DNA of 64,000 nt, from assembly GCA_006384855.1 (NCBI GenBank), contig VCJN01000938.1:145874-209873 (forward strand), written 5' to 3'. The notes beneath the pieces are model-generated. The model had not been told where the DNA came from, did no database searches, and saw only the letters and a list, made by a program, of their open reading frames with translations. The DNA comes from Tetraselmis striata (taxonomy: Eukaryota; Chlorophyta; Chlorodendrophyceae; Chlorodendrales; Chlorodendraceae). The translations under genes and the position numbers were made by a program. Shown here piece by piece: positions 45,976 to 58,300 of the stretch (positions are counted from its first letter, which is position 1; each line of letters starts with the position of its first letter).

Positions 45976-47108
45976 CTAACACATCATTAGATACTCCTTC
46001 ATTGCCTCAACCTCGGGCGAGCTCACAGCAAATGTGTGGCCAGTGGCGCTCTTTAGCTGATGAATAATGGCAAGATGGTTTGGGCACTTCACCTTGATGT
46101 ATTGGCAATCCGCGGCAAAGCCAGTAAGTTGTTTCGCGATCTGCTCACGGGTTAGGCCTAAGTCCAGTAATGACCGTATAAGTCGTCCATCAGGCATTTC
46201 CTAGTGTCCCCACTCAATAGACGGTAGTCTTGGAAACTGGCTTTTAGTTCATCGCCCTCAAAGGCTAATAGACCCATTGCCCGGCCAGTCCTATGCAGTC
46301 CGATGACCTTATGATCCGCATTATCAGCAAACAGCCGGGATATGTTTGTCACATGATCGATTCCCACTGGAAAGGTTTTGATGTTATCCTTGGTAACTTT
46401 GTGGAACGCGTCAACCATGTCCCTCATGAAAACCTTGGAATGATTTATCTCGCCGACGATGGAGCCATTGAGGTGTGCATCCACAGCCTTTTCTTCAATG
46501 CGGCACGGGAGCTACCCTCTGATGGTTTGCAACGCAAGCCTACCCAAAGAAACACCGGTTTTTCTGGGGTTCAAGGCAGCCCTTTCCTGCTCAGTGGCTA
46601 TGGCGTTGACCTTACGCTTATGCCCATATCACACAATAAATGGGCCTTGGTAGACTGCTTCAATGTTTTGAGACGCTGCCTATACCTATACTTATTTGTG
46701 AGGTTGGTACCAGTATAGCACAGATGGCATGCAATGAAGCACTTGCCATCCTTGTCTTGCATATATTCGAAACCTGCACGTGCTACGACTTCTGCTTCTG
46801 TAGGTAGACCCTCGAGCTTAACAATAGTGTTGGTGGCCGTTGATGCATCTTTCTCTAGCGCAGTTTAGATTTTTAGCAGCCTAACCACTTGTTTGGCAAA
46901 TTGTGTAGCCATATATTGTTTGCAGTCCATCATATATATCACTTAGGACTCGACCTAGGCGAACGACGAGCCCGTCACCGTTCGCACACTCGGCGACACG
47001 AGACTGCGCACCCTCACGAGTCGTTACGCCAACGTGACGAGTTGCCGCAGCAGCAGCGGTCGAGGCCAATGTTGCTTCGACACCGGCAGCACTTCCACAC
47101 TCCAACAT
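45976..47108 (-). pseudogene. Decayed DNA-transposon-like gene (hAT-like?)
   Basis: Minus-strand blocks in order: MLECGSAAGVEATLAST (47108), GLPTEAEVVARAGFEYMQDK followed by CFIACHLCYT (about 46800-46730, a C-x2-C as in BED fingers), then NHSKVFMRDMVDAFHKV and GIDHVTNISRLFADNADHKV (46484-46158), then TREQIAKQLTGFAADCQYIK and VEAMKEYLMMC (46197-45976). Frame changes and stops separate them. The order of a Cys pair followed by helical blocks suggests hAT-like ancestry, but no catalytic triad or TIRs were found. Confidence 0.3.
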
Positions 47109-47905
47109 CCAATGAAACCTAAACCTTGTCCACTGTCATCCTGATATGAGTCACCGCCCATCACGTCTCATGAACACGGCGACGAGGTTATGGAGACATC
47201 TAACGAAATCAAACTGTTGCCTGCAACATTACACCTTCCCACAAAAGTCTTACCCCACTTGTCAAGTATCAATTGTACATTGGCCCATTATGAGTCCTCA
47301 CCTTCGTTTCCGCCCGCGCCCTTCCATGTGTCATACGTGAACATGACATCGGGCGTGGGGGGAGCCCTAAGTGGCGTTTGATGTGCTCGCGATGTAAAAG
47401 CCATACGTGTGCGTGTCATTGTTCGGTGTTGGTAATGAATTTGATATTAACCCAATGTCACGAGGGCACGAATTTTTATATCGCACGTACATGCGTTCTA
47501 CCTGTACGGATGCAAGAGTTAGCTCTACCATCGTAGAGCACATTCACAAAGGCGCGCTCTCCCCACCGTCGGCATGCAAGCAAGTGAGCAGTCCCCGCAA
47601 AACGGTCAATAACAGTAATTTAACCTATTTTGCGCCGTGGAATTCATTTTGCACCGTAGGGTTTGTTTATACCCTAGTTCCCGGGTTTACTATCAGTACT
47701 TAAGACTCACTGGTGATGTAGCTTGGGTTTGTAGACCTTGGGTGCAGTGCAGCATTCAACAGCATGAAGGCCAGCCGCGCGGCGCAGATCCAATGTTGGT
47801 TTTGGAGCATTTTGTCCAAAATGGGACAAGATGAGGCAATGAAATCAATATTTATTATGATTATTACATCCAGCGGCTAGCTAGCCACAAGACGTTGCTG
47901 ATAGT
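47109..47905. other. Intergenic stretch
   Basis: No supported gene. AT-rich sequence at 47836-47875 immediately follows the stop of the minus-strand transposase gene and may contain its polyadenylation region. Confidence 0.4.
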
Positions 47906-50900
47906 TTATTCGTTGAGCATCCCCAACTCAAGCAAGTCCTTCTTCGTGGCTGCGTTAAACTTGACGACTCCGCCGGGTTTGCGTTGCGCTGGGGTGGTTG
48001 ACATGATGTGGACGCAATTGTTTCGTGGCTGGCTGATTTGCCACCCAGTTTGCGCATATGTCTTCACGACTTGGACGCTTTTACCGTACCACTTCTTTCT
48101 GACCATGGTGCCGTCCTCGTTGAACACCTCTCGACTTCCCGACGCGTCGTGGATGGCCTTCGCGTACGATAGGGGGACGGCTTCAACAAGCTTCCAAGGA
48201 AGCGTCAGGCACTTCTCCCAGCTTGTGTCAACTGGCTTCTTCCTTCCTTTTGTCTGCGCGTACAACCATAGGGGCATGAGGGGTTTGCCCTTTGCATCGG
48301 CATGGAAGGGCTCGTATACGGCCACGGTCAACGTGTCTTCGGTAGTCTCGCGCGACTTCACAAGCCCGATGACGAATCTCGACTCCCAATCACCAAGAGT
48401 TTCAGGACACTTGTCTTCCTCATGCACCTAACGATGGCCAAGACCGCGAGCTATGTTAGTCCCGAGCGAGACGCCACGCCATTTTTGTCCCAGCTGGGAC
48501 AAAATAACAAGCAAGGTAGAAGAACCAAATTGTTTTGTCCCGTAAAGGACAAAAATGACAAACAATGGGACTCACATCGGAGACGTCGATGACAACGAGG
48601 TTCGAGCCCTTTGCATCGCTGGGCGATGTGTTGTCATGAAGCCTCTCCTTGGCGCCGGCGTGAACTCCCCGGAAGGCGCTGTCATCTTGAAGCACTTGAG
48701 CACGAACCTCGGCTTCAACGCGAGCGGCTTCGGCATTGTTGAGGTCTGCGTTGGTAGCCATCGTGTGACGTGCCTCAGCAGGCGCGGTCTGCCCGTGCTC
48801 GCGCAAGAAATCGTCAACTTCCTCTTTCCGTTGCGGCAAGAACCCGGAGAAAGCTGCCGAAGGAGCAGTTTGCATCTCATCCAAGTCGTCGAGCAGATTC
48901 TTCCAGCTCTCGCGCTCGACTGGGGAGAAGTGCCACTGGACCGCCAGGTCCGTGATGTACGACCTGACCTTCTTGAAATCATCCAAGTACCTCCGGACCT
49001 TCACCGCGTCGGGCTTCTTTTTGTCGCAGAGAGCGTACAAAAGGGGCCGGCCCGCACGAATCTCGGGCGTCCCAGTTGGCGCGCTCTTCAAGATCTGCAC
49101 GGGCTCAGAAAGCGGTGTGTTGGACCACAAGGCGGTGCGCAACGAGCCGCCAGACGCGGCGGCGTCGTCACGGGTGAACTCGAATTTGTGCGGCTTACTG
49201 ATGTCCTGAATGTGGTCTTGGAAATGGGGCCTTAACCACTCAGAGAAGTCGAGGGAGAATGAGAGCTCAGCAATCTCCGGAGTGGGCGAGAATGCCTTCG
49301 CCACCAAGTCAAGAAAGGCCTCGATTGTGTAGGCGGAGCTGCGAGATAGCGCAAGACTGATGCGGCTGAAGATCTGGTCAACCCGTTCGTGAGTGTGCCC
49401 GACAGGCAAGAAAACCAAATGAATGACGTCGCAGATGCCGATAGACACAAGCCGATTGCAGAGGGCCGCCACGTTCCTATTCTTGTTCTCCCTGACGGTG
49501 TTGTCCATCTGGATTCTGATGTACGGAATCTTTCTACCACGGTGTTGAATTTCCTGCATCGCAGACAAGATTTCATCAGTCCATGGCTACCGGACAACCA
49601 CGGCGAACCTATCGGGAGGCTAACGAGCTCACCTTCATGATCGTGATCCATATCAGAGTGCACGTCGTGGACGAATCGTGGGGGATGGTGTTGGTGTAGT
49701 AGTAGATGTCGTCCGGGCGGTATCCGTCGTACTTCACACAGGTGAGGTGGTACTTGAGGAGCATGTCGGGCTTCACAGTCTTGGGGATGCGAACCCAGTG
49801 AGGTAGCAGGGTCTTCGCGGAGTCCATGCTATCAATTTCGAAGAAGAAGAAGAAGTTTCCATGGCCAAGGCGCGACTAGAAGACGGCGTTGTTCAGATCC
49901 CTTCGTTCCTGGCGCACTCTCTCGAGGTGTACCTTCTGCTCAGCTCTGACCTGACGCCTCACCAGCTGCTGATGTTGACGGTGCACTAGACGTTCCTCTG
50001 GCGTCATGTCCTTTGTGCAAATCTCGCGAACTTGGTCTCTGAGTGCTTTGCCCGCCGCGCATATGGGACAGTGGCTGAATCGCTTCACCTTCGGCGTGGT
50101 GACATCCGGGAAGTCTTCCTTCCAAGTCCGGCGGAAAGTGTCGAACGATGCGAGATCACTTCGCTCTCGGTAGCCAAATCTACAAAGGGGCCAGGGCATG
50201 ATAGGTCGGTATACCAATAAGGTCTCATAATGCGAGACAGAAAAGTTCGGTCTAAAGTGGGTCGAAATAATTATATCGGTAGTGGGTGAATAATTCTGTA
50301 ATCAGCTTGGCGAAACAATCTGTCATCAGTGTGACGAAACGGTATGTCAGTAGTGGGACAAAACCGTCTCTCAGCAGTGGGACAAGACGTTCTCTCTGCA
50401 GTGGGACGATATCGGCTAATTATGTGGGACAAAAACTTTTGTGGTCGGTGGGACGAAACGGTGTGCCATGAGCGGTGCGAAACGTTCTGTCATCAGTGGG
50501 ACGAAATCGGTCCGGCGTCGGTGGGACTAAACGTTCTGGCGATAGCGGGACGAAACGGTTTGTCATCAGCGGGACAAAACGGTCTGTCATCAGCGGGACA
50601 AAACGGTTTGTCATCAGTGGGACGAAACGGTTCGTCATCAGCGGGACAAAACGGTCTGTCATCAGCGGGACAAAACGGTTTGTCATCAGTGGGACGAAAC
50701 GGTTTGTCATCAGTGGGACGAAACGGTTTGTCATCAGTGGGACGAAACGGTCTGTCATCAGTGGGACGAAACGGTTTGTCATCAGTGGGACGAAACGGTT
50801 TGTCATCAGTGGGACGAAACGGTATGTCATCAGTGGGACAAAACGGTATGTCATCAGCGGGACGAAACGGTTTGTCATCAGCGGGACGAAACGGTTTGTC

Positions 50901-51799
50901 ATCAGCGGGACGAAACGGTCTGTCGTCAGCGGGACGAAACGGTATGTCATCAGTGGGACAAAATGGGCCTCACCACGGAGAATGGCGTTGTCGTCCTCGG
51001 CCCACGACTTGTAGTAGTAGTAGACGCAAATCTTGGTCATCCAGGGAGGTAGGTGCTTCTTGAAGGTCTCGCTGTTTCCGTCATGAAAAGGCATGATCTC
51101 GACGTGACCGAGGTCATCCGAGAAGAAGTGCTCGAGAAACATGCGCACATGCTCCCTCGGTCCGGTCTGTCTGCTCTCGTATTGCTTGCGCTGCCTGATG
51201 TACGTGGGTTCGTTATCCACCACCGACCGCTGGATCACGAGACGTCTGTGTTTCGAGACCTGATGCAAGACCTCCCACGCACGCCCACACGTGTAGATGG
51301 GGCCGCGATGATCGAAAGATCGCAAGTAGCCACCGTGATCGAACATATAATCGAACTTGTCGGATGCCGACTCGTAGCCACCCCTGAGAACCTGAGCGAG
51401 CCGGTCAAAGGAGCGGTTCTGATTGCCAGAGTATACGGTCAACGCACGGTCCAACACGGCATCAACGAGGGCCTCTCCGCACTGTGTGTATAGCTTGTGC
51501 ACGCACTTGCGCGAACAGCATGGCGACTGCTCGCTAGCCTCCTTGGCGAGCATGAGGCGGATACAATCGCGAGAGGTGCGCTTGCTGATCAGAGACGAGA
51601 CCTTGCCATTACCGCTTTCGGCGACCTCATCGCAGCCCTTGCCCCACGTGTACTTCCTTTTCTCAGGCTCCTTATGATCACTCGCACGCGCGTCGCAATC
51701 ACACGAGTACCCACTGCGGCACGAACACAGCGGTACTGTAACTGTAGTGTCCGACGCGCCGGATCCTGGAGAAGAGGCCATGCTTTCGACCGCCGCCAT
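47906..51799 (-). CDS. DUF7869-like transposase-related gene, multi-exon
   Basis: Approximate exons (minus): 51799-50970; 50178-49633; 49553-48576; 48427-47906. Exon 1 encodes a Cys-rich N-terminus (CSCRSGYSCDCD, CCSRKCVHKLY) and ends HLPPWMTKICVYYYYKSW. Exon 2 has DTFRRTWKEDFPDV, RFSHCPICAAGKALRDQ, then SMDSAKTLLPHW. Exon 3 has IQMDNTVRENKNRNVAALCN and LVFLPVGHTHERVDQIFSRI, the hallmark of the DUF7869 RNase-H-like group often found in mobile elements. Exon 4 is a basic C-terminus ending LLELGMLNE. Donors GTGAGC (49632) and GTGAGT (48575) and acceptors GATGCAG and TCGTTAG fit. One in-frame TAG (49876-49878) in exon 2 suggests a recently disabled copy or an unrecognised splice. Intron 1 holds a 24-bp minisatellite. 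Family naming is from memory. Confidence 0.7.
50285..50970. repeat. 24-bp minisatellite array A (intron 1 of transposase gene)
   Basis: About 28 units of GTTTGTCATCAGTGGGACGAAACG. Units from 50551 to 50967 are nearly uniform (about 17), whereas those from 50285 to 50550 are strongly diverged. Because 24 is a multiple of three and most frames lack stops, long open frames on both strands are an artefact of the repeat. Confidence 0.95.
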
Positions 51800-52341
51800 G
51801 CAGCGCGGGGCGAGTGGGTGGGGGGGGGGGGGGGGTGAAGGACTGTGATGTGTGGTGAGGAAGAGTGACGGCCGATGACCGTTCTCGGACGGGCCGTTGA
51901 CCGGGGTGCATAATATCCAGGTACGGGTCAAATAATTGATGACTCAAATACCGTGTTATTTCGTGCTTCTTTCGTATGTCGGAAATAGTTCTATACTAGT
52001 AAGTACACCCGAATCCAATCCAAGGAATATATCATCCCATGAAGGAATATTATTGCCACGCCACTGTACTCTCGTACCGTTATGACTCTCGAGTAGGGAA
52101 TATTTTATCTTCCAGTAATAGTAATATATAGTCGCAGTAGTTAGCCCTGTATATTCGTCGCGGTGCAAAATACATGAACCTGATGACAACGACGAGGTAC
52201 ACTATAGTGTGCGCACGCGCGCCGTTGGTCCAGCAGGGGTCAGAGCGGCGGCAGACGGAAACCACGTCATTTTCACCTCTCCCTCACCGCTTCCCACCAA
52301 GAAACCCGCTCATCTACCGCGTCAACCTACCTACCGCCAGA
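51800..52341. promoter_or_regulatory. Intergenic region between divergent genes
   Basis: The minus-strand transposase gene starts at 51799 and the plus-strand gene at 52342, so this 0.54-kb interval probably holds both promoters. It includes a G tract (51821-51836) and an AT-richer centre (51935-52150). No specific factor site is recognised. Confidence 0.5.
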
Positions 52342-55300
52342 ATGGCGCCGAAGAAGAACGAGCCTGCCAAGGACAAGGAAGACAAGGACGACGCCACCCC
52401 AGGTGAGTTGCGCGCGCGTACAGTAGCTGCCTGCCTGCTCGACGCGTGATACGGCCAGATCTAGCGAGTTCGGTTAGGGTTCACTGTAGAAGCGGTGTAA
52501 TCTAGGACCACTCGAGGTGTAGGCAGACGAGTGGCAGCGTACAGTAGCCGCTTGCCTGCTCGACGCGTGATGCGGCCAGATCTAGCGAGTTCGGTTAGGG
52601 TTCCCTGTAGAAGCGGTGTAATCTAGGACCGCTCGAGGTGTAGGCAGACGAGTGGGAATAGAAACCCAAACGAGACGAGCGGCATCAGGGTCCTGCAGGG
52701 TAGTATTACGTCCCGTCTAGGCAGCTATTGCAAGCAGTAAGGATGCTAATTGGTGGTGGGAGGGGGTGGGGGTGAAGAGCGGCCAGGGGGAACCTCTGCC
52801 TGTACTCCGCAGTAAGGAGTGGTTTAATTTTAGTGTGAAGCGCAGTACTTAAAGACATTACATTATTAAACCGCAGTACATAATGTATTGAAAATAGTTT
52901 TGTCATCAGTGGGACGAAACGGTTTGTCATCAGTGGGACGAAACGGTTTGTCATCAGCGGGACGAAACGGTTTGTCATCAGCGGGACGAAACGGTTTGTC
53001 ATCAGTGGGACGAAACGGTTTGTCATCAGTGGGACGAAACGGTTTGTCATCAGTGGGACGAAACGGTTTGTCATCAGTGGGACGAAACGGTTTGTCATCA
53101 GCGGGACGAAACGGTTTGTGTTAGGCTCTAGCTTAAGCCTGTTCTTTAGGCCCTTTAGGATGCAGCGGAAGGATTTAGAAAGTATGGCCAATCTCTTCTG
53201 GTTACAGGGGTTCTTGGGTTATAGTTCTGTCTCTGAATTCTACCTAGTAGACTTATCCGAGGCGGTATTTATACCCGCCGAGGTCATAGTCATACCTGTG
53301 CTATGTTAGCCGGGTGTCATGGGATACCCGTGCTGTGTTAGCCACGTAAGGCTTGAGTCAGAGAACTCTAGAGAATTCCAGAACAGTCTTCGGCCTTATA
53401 CTACTAGTATTTATACCCGCAATACTAATATATACAGCGACTCTGCGGATGCGTAGTCGTACTACCTTTGCGGGGAGCTATACCTGCTAGTATAGCAGAA
53501 CATTATGGCTAAGGGAAATGGAGTATAACACTCTCTCCCCCTTAAGCACAAGCGTCCTCGCTGTGCAGGTGTCACAGAACTACAGGAAACTACAGTCTTG
53601 GTCTTGATTTTGAAGTTCAGGCGGAAGGTACTCGGCTTGGGTAGCGATTCCGGAACCGAATGAAGTCTGGGCTCTTAGTAAACTGTCGGTATGATTTAGA
53701 CAGTAAGAACGACCGGAAAATGTCCAGGTGCTTGACTCCGCGTAGGGGCTCCCAGGTGTCTTCGCTTGGTACGTTGTACGGGAACGCCCATCACACTCGA
53801 AACAGTAGTCCAGTGCCATTGTTGTTGAAGGCAACATCGAGTATGTCCTGAACATGGAATCGGTTCGCGTCATGGACAATCGGTACTCGTTCAGACTTCG
53901 CCGGTTGGTCAGGGTCGTCATACCACTTTTCCAGCATACTCGCGTGCACCACGTCGTGGACTCGTACGCCCGCAGGTAGTTGCAATCGGAAAGCAACTGG
54001 CGAGATCTGCTCTGTAATGACGAAGGGGCCCACGTAGCGATCGCGTAGCTTAGCACAGGGTTGCTGAATAAACTTCAGATGAGACGCCTTCAGCTTAACT
54101 CTGTCGCCGGTCTTGAATGGTACGGGTAGTCGTTTACGATTAGCTGCAGTCTGCATACGAGTTTGAGCCTCCAGTACGCAATCATGCGCGAAGCGATGAA
54201 GCTCCTGTACATACTTGACGTGTTCCGGAAGAGCTCGAGTTGGCTCGGTTGCGAGTTGAGTAGTAGCAGGTGTAGTCGGCTCGAATCCCAAAGTCGCCTT
54301 GAAAGGGGACATAGTAGTCGAAGTCGACTGAGCAGCGTTGATCGCAAACTCCACGTTGGTGAGGTGGTTGACCCAATCATCGTGCAGGGGGTGCACGTAG
54401 CAGCGTAGCACTTGCTCCCAAGTTTGGTTAGTCCGTTCCGTCTGGCCATCGGTTGTTGGATGAAAAGCTGTAGAGATGTTCAGCTTAGTACCCATGGTCT
54501 TGAACATATCTTGCCAGAATTCCGACATAAATCTGGGGTCTCGGTCAGAGATGAGTTTAGCCGGTAGGCCGAAATGACGAAAAACTGAGCGATGCATAAT
54601 CTCCGCCAGGCCTTCAGCAGTAACTGTCTTCGTAGTTGGCTCAACAATTACTCGCTTTGACAGTAGACATACGAAAATCACTACTGAGTCATACCCCTGG
54701 CACTCCGGAAGATCTGTGATTAAATCCAGGGATATTACCTGAAATGGTCGTGACGGTACGTCATGGGGCTGAAGTAAGCCGTATGGCTTATGCCGGGCCG
54801 CCTTAGTACGTTGACAGGTAGGGCAGCGTCGCACGTAGTTAGTGACAGTCTGTTTCATACGGGGCCACCAGTACAGTTCCACAGTACGCGCCAGCAGTCG
54901 TCGTCCTCCTGGGTGTCCAGCAGTAGGCGCGTCATGTAGTTCGTACAGTGCTCGTTGTCGCAGGTCCGCCACATTTGGTACGTAAAGTCGTGAGCCGTAG
55001 GCGTACAGTAGACCATTACTGTGACGTACTAGCCAGGATGGTAAAGCTTTCCGCGATTTCAGGTACTCGTCGGAGTCATATGCGGTCTTGATTTCGTCGT
55101 AAAACTTGTTGTCCGCCTGTAGTCGCGACTCCATAGCAAATAAAACTGAATTTATTTCGCAGTCAGCCTCGTCTTCTGACCAGTTGTTCAGCAGATCTAG
55201 CTTCTGTAGCGCATCCTTCAAGTCGGGTCGCCGAGAGAGGGCGTCCGCATGATTGGCAGCTCCTCGCTTGTAGACGATGTCCATATGTCGTTGGTAAGGC

Positions 55301-58300
55301 GCAAACACTTGCAACCATCGTACTTGCCGCGTCGACAAATCGCGTTGGCGAAAGAAGTGCCGTAGTGTGTCATGGTCGGTGATGACCGTAAAGCCCGCCG
55401 CTCCATCAAGGTAGCATCGGAACTTGATGAGTGCATCACGAACCGCTAACAACTCTTGCTCATGTACCGGGTAGTGAACTTCGTGTTTGTTCATCTTGCG
55501 TGCATGGTACGCGACAGGTCGAAGTCCTGAGCCTTGATCTTGCAGCAGCACAGCTCCCACTGCAAATCCAGAAGCATCTGTATACAATGTGTAACGGGCG
55601 TCCGCAGATGTGTCCGGTATACTCAGTACAGGTGCTCGTACCATTGCGTCCTTTAATGCACGAAACGTTGCATCAGCACGAGGCGTCCACACAAACTCCG
55701 GTTGATTCTTCGTCAGGTCATGTAGTGGCGCCGCAATAGCCGCGAAGTTATGGATGAACTTGCGGTAATAGCCAGCAAGGCCGAGAAAACCTCGTACGTC
55801 CTTTACTGTCTTCGGCACGGGCCACTGTTGAATTGCTTCCACCTTCCGGGGGTCCATCTTGATCTGTCCTGCTTCGACGATATGGCCCAAAAACTCCACG
55901 CTAGTACTGCCGAACGAACACTTCGACAGCTTGATATGCAAGTGGTGTCGTTGCAACTCCCGTAGCACCAATCTGATGTGCTCGAGATGCTCTTCAGCTG
56001 TCTTGCTGTAGATCAGCACGTCGTCCAGGTATACCACGCAGAATTTGCCGAGATATGGGCTCAAAACACGGTTCATCATAGTCTGGAATCCAGCTGGGGC
56101 GTTTGTCAAGCCGAAAGGTAACACACAGTACTCGTAGAGTCCATAGTGTGTCCGGAACGCTGTTTTGTGGATGTCTTCCGGTTTAATTCGTACTTGATGG
56201 TAGCCTTTGTACAGGTCCAGAGTACTGAAAATAGTCGCACCATGCAATGAGTCCAATAATTCGTCGATACGAGGAAGCGGGGTCCGGTCTTTCTTCGTAA
56301 GGTCATTCAATTTACGGTAGTCCACACACATACGCAGAGTGCCGTCTTTCTTACGCACAAATAAAATTGGGGCGCCGTAGTTTGACTTGGACGGACGAAT
56401 CCACCCTTTTGCCAACAATTCCTCCAGTTGTGACCGTACCTCTTGCAACTCCGCTGGTGACATACGGTACGTTCGTTCCTTGGGGGGTTCATCACTTTCC
56501 AGGTTGATCTCAAAGTCGAACTCGCGCTCCGGTGGCAGGTCAATAGGCTCCGCGATGATGTCTGCAAACTCCATAAGGGACTCCTTGAGCTCCTCGGTCC
56601 ACTCGGTCGACTGGTCCGTGCGCAGCTCAGCTACCGCATCGAACACCTCGCGTACCGCAACAGCAAACAGTTCCTCGCCGCGACTCTTCCTCAGCTCCTT
56701 CGCCATCTTAGCCGCGTCCAGATGGTAAACCGTCGTAGGTACTGTATACTGTTCCGCTGTAGCAATGTGTTGTCCAGTCTTCCGGTGTTTGATAATTTTA
56801 GCAGTCCAGTCAATGTCAGGATTAACTGTTTCCAGCCAAGGTTGTCCGAGAATAATGTCGAATTTCTCCAGGTCTGTAACTATAGCGTCCAATTTATAGT
56901 CGAAAGCTCCTACGGTAAGTACTTCGCTCCTCAGCCGTTTGGTACTGGTACTCATACTGCCGTTCGCCAGTTTTATACGGTGTTTTCCTCCGGATACTGT
57001 AGGGCACTGATGCAATTGTACCCATTCAGTACTCGCAAAATTTTCGGTTGCACCAGAGTCCACCAGTATTTTACAGTGTCGTCCTCGCAATTCGCCAGTA
57101 ATAGTCAGCAGTCGGGTACCACTCGGTGAAGATACGTTGCACAAACGCGATGTGGAGTCTTCGCCAGGTAGTCGGACGTTACGGTTGACATATTCATCAG
57201 TTTGTTCGCCAAAGCTTTCGTACCGTAGTGGGTAGCGTACTGTCTCCGTCTCCAGATAACCCGTACTTCGTGCCTCCAATAATTTCTTCCAGGTTGTCCA
57301 TAGTGCACGGTTCAAAGGGGTCTTCGTAGGTACAATATTACGACGAGCGCGATACAGGTATACAGGACACCGGTTGTCTCCCGTCCGGTGAGTGCCGAGG
57401 TACCGTAGATTGCTCTCCTGTACCCGGTACCCAGTTTGCTCGAGTAATCGTCGTACTGCTGTTGTCTCCGGCGTCGCGTCCGTGTCGCCGCGCTGGCCTT
57501 CCGGAAACCAAATCAGTCCGCTGTCTTCTACAGTCAGAAGCACTCGTCTTCCATCGGTTACTAGAACCTTCGAGTGCGTCCACTCAGGCTTCGGTGGGGT
57601 TCTCAGGTGCTGCGGTAGAAACCGTACGCCGGCGCCATCGTCAGCGTAGATCTGTGTCGCCCATCGAGTGGGGCCAACATCTTGTCTCGCACCTTCTATG
57701 CCATCGTTCGTTGGACACGTAAACACAGAAGTCTCCGCTGGCAACTCATCCACCAGACGAAAATTTCTAAGTAGTCGAAACCACGGCTTACGCGACCATT
57801 TTGGGACCACAATAATTGCTCGTAGATGCGGATGCAATAACTTCTGTCGAAGGTAGTGGCCCAAAAATTCTTCAATTCGGTCATACGGGGCATTTAGCCA
57901 AATACGCCGATATTCTCCGAGATCCTGTTCCTGAAATGGGCGCGTCGGACAGCAAAAACTACCAAAAACTTGAGGCCGTCATTATCGCAAGCTCCGTCCA
58001 GGTCGCAGGGTCCGTATTTCTTCGTGTACTTGTGAAATAATTCGCGATGTACCATCCAGTCGCTGAAATCCTTGTGGAGGAAATCAGGCCTCAGTGTCGT
58101 TCGAGGATACGAGGGCTGTACTTCTGTAGTCTCGCGAGCCGTTTTAGGGGACAGTCCTTCACCCTGTCGCGCGCCGCGCGCGGCCGACTCACGTCTTAGT
58201 TTCCCGGCCGGGTCTTTCTGGGTCGATACTCGGAAATCTTCTTCTTCTTGCTCGGGCACGCGGACGCAACATGACCTTTCGCCCTGCAGATAAAGCAGCG

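Noticed and set aside
46158-46484. Functional hAT transposase
   Set aside because: Only short blocks in different frames remain, and no catalytic residues or terminal repeats could be identified.
50420-51931. A 503-codon frame with an (MTNRFVPL)n repeat protein tail, and similar repeat proteins on both strands of every array
   Set aside because: The 24-bp unit is a multiple of three and five of six frames lack stops, so long repeat ORFs are expected. In array A the coding part ends at a good donor before the repeats.
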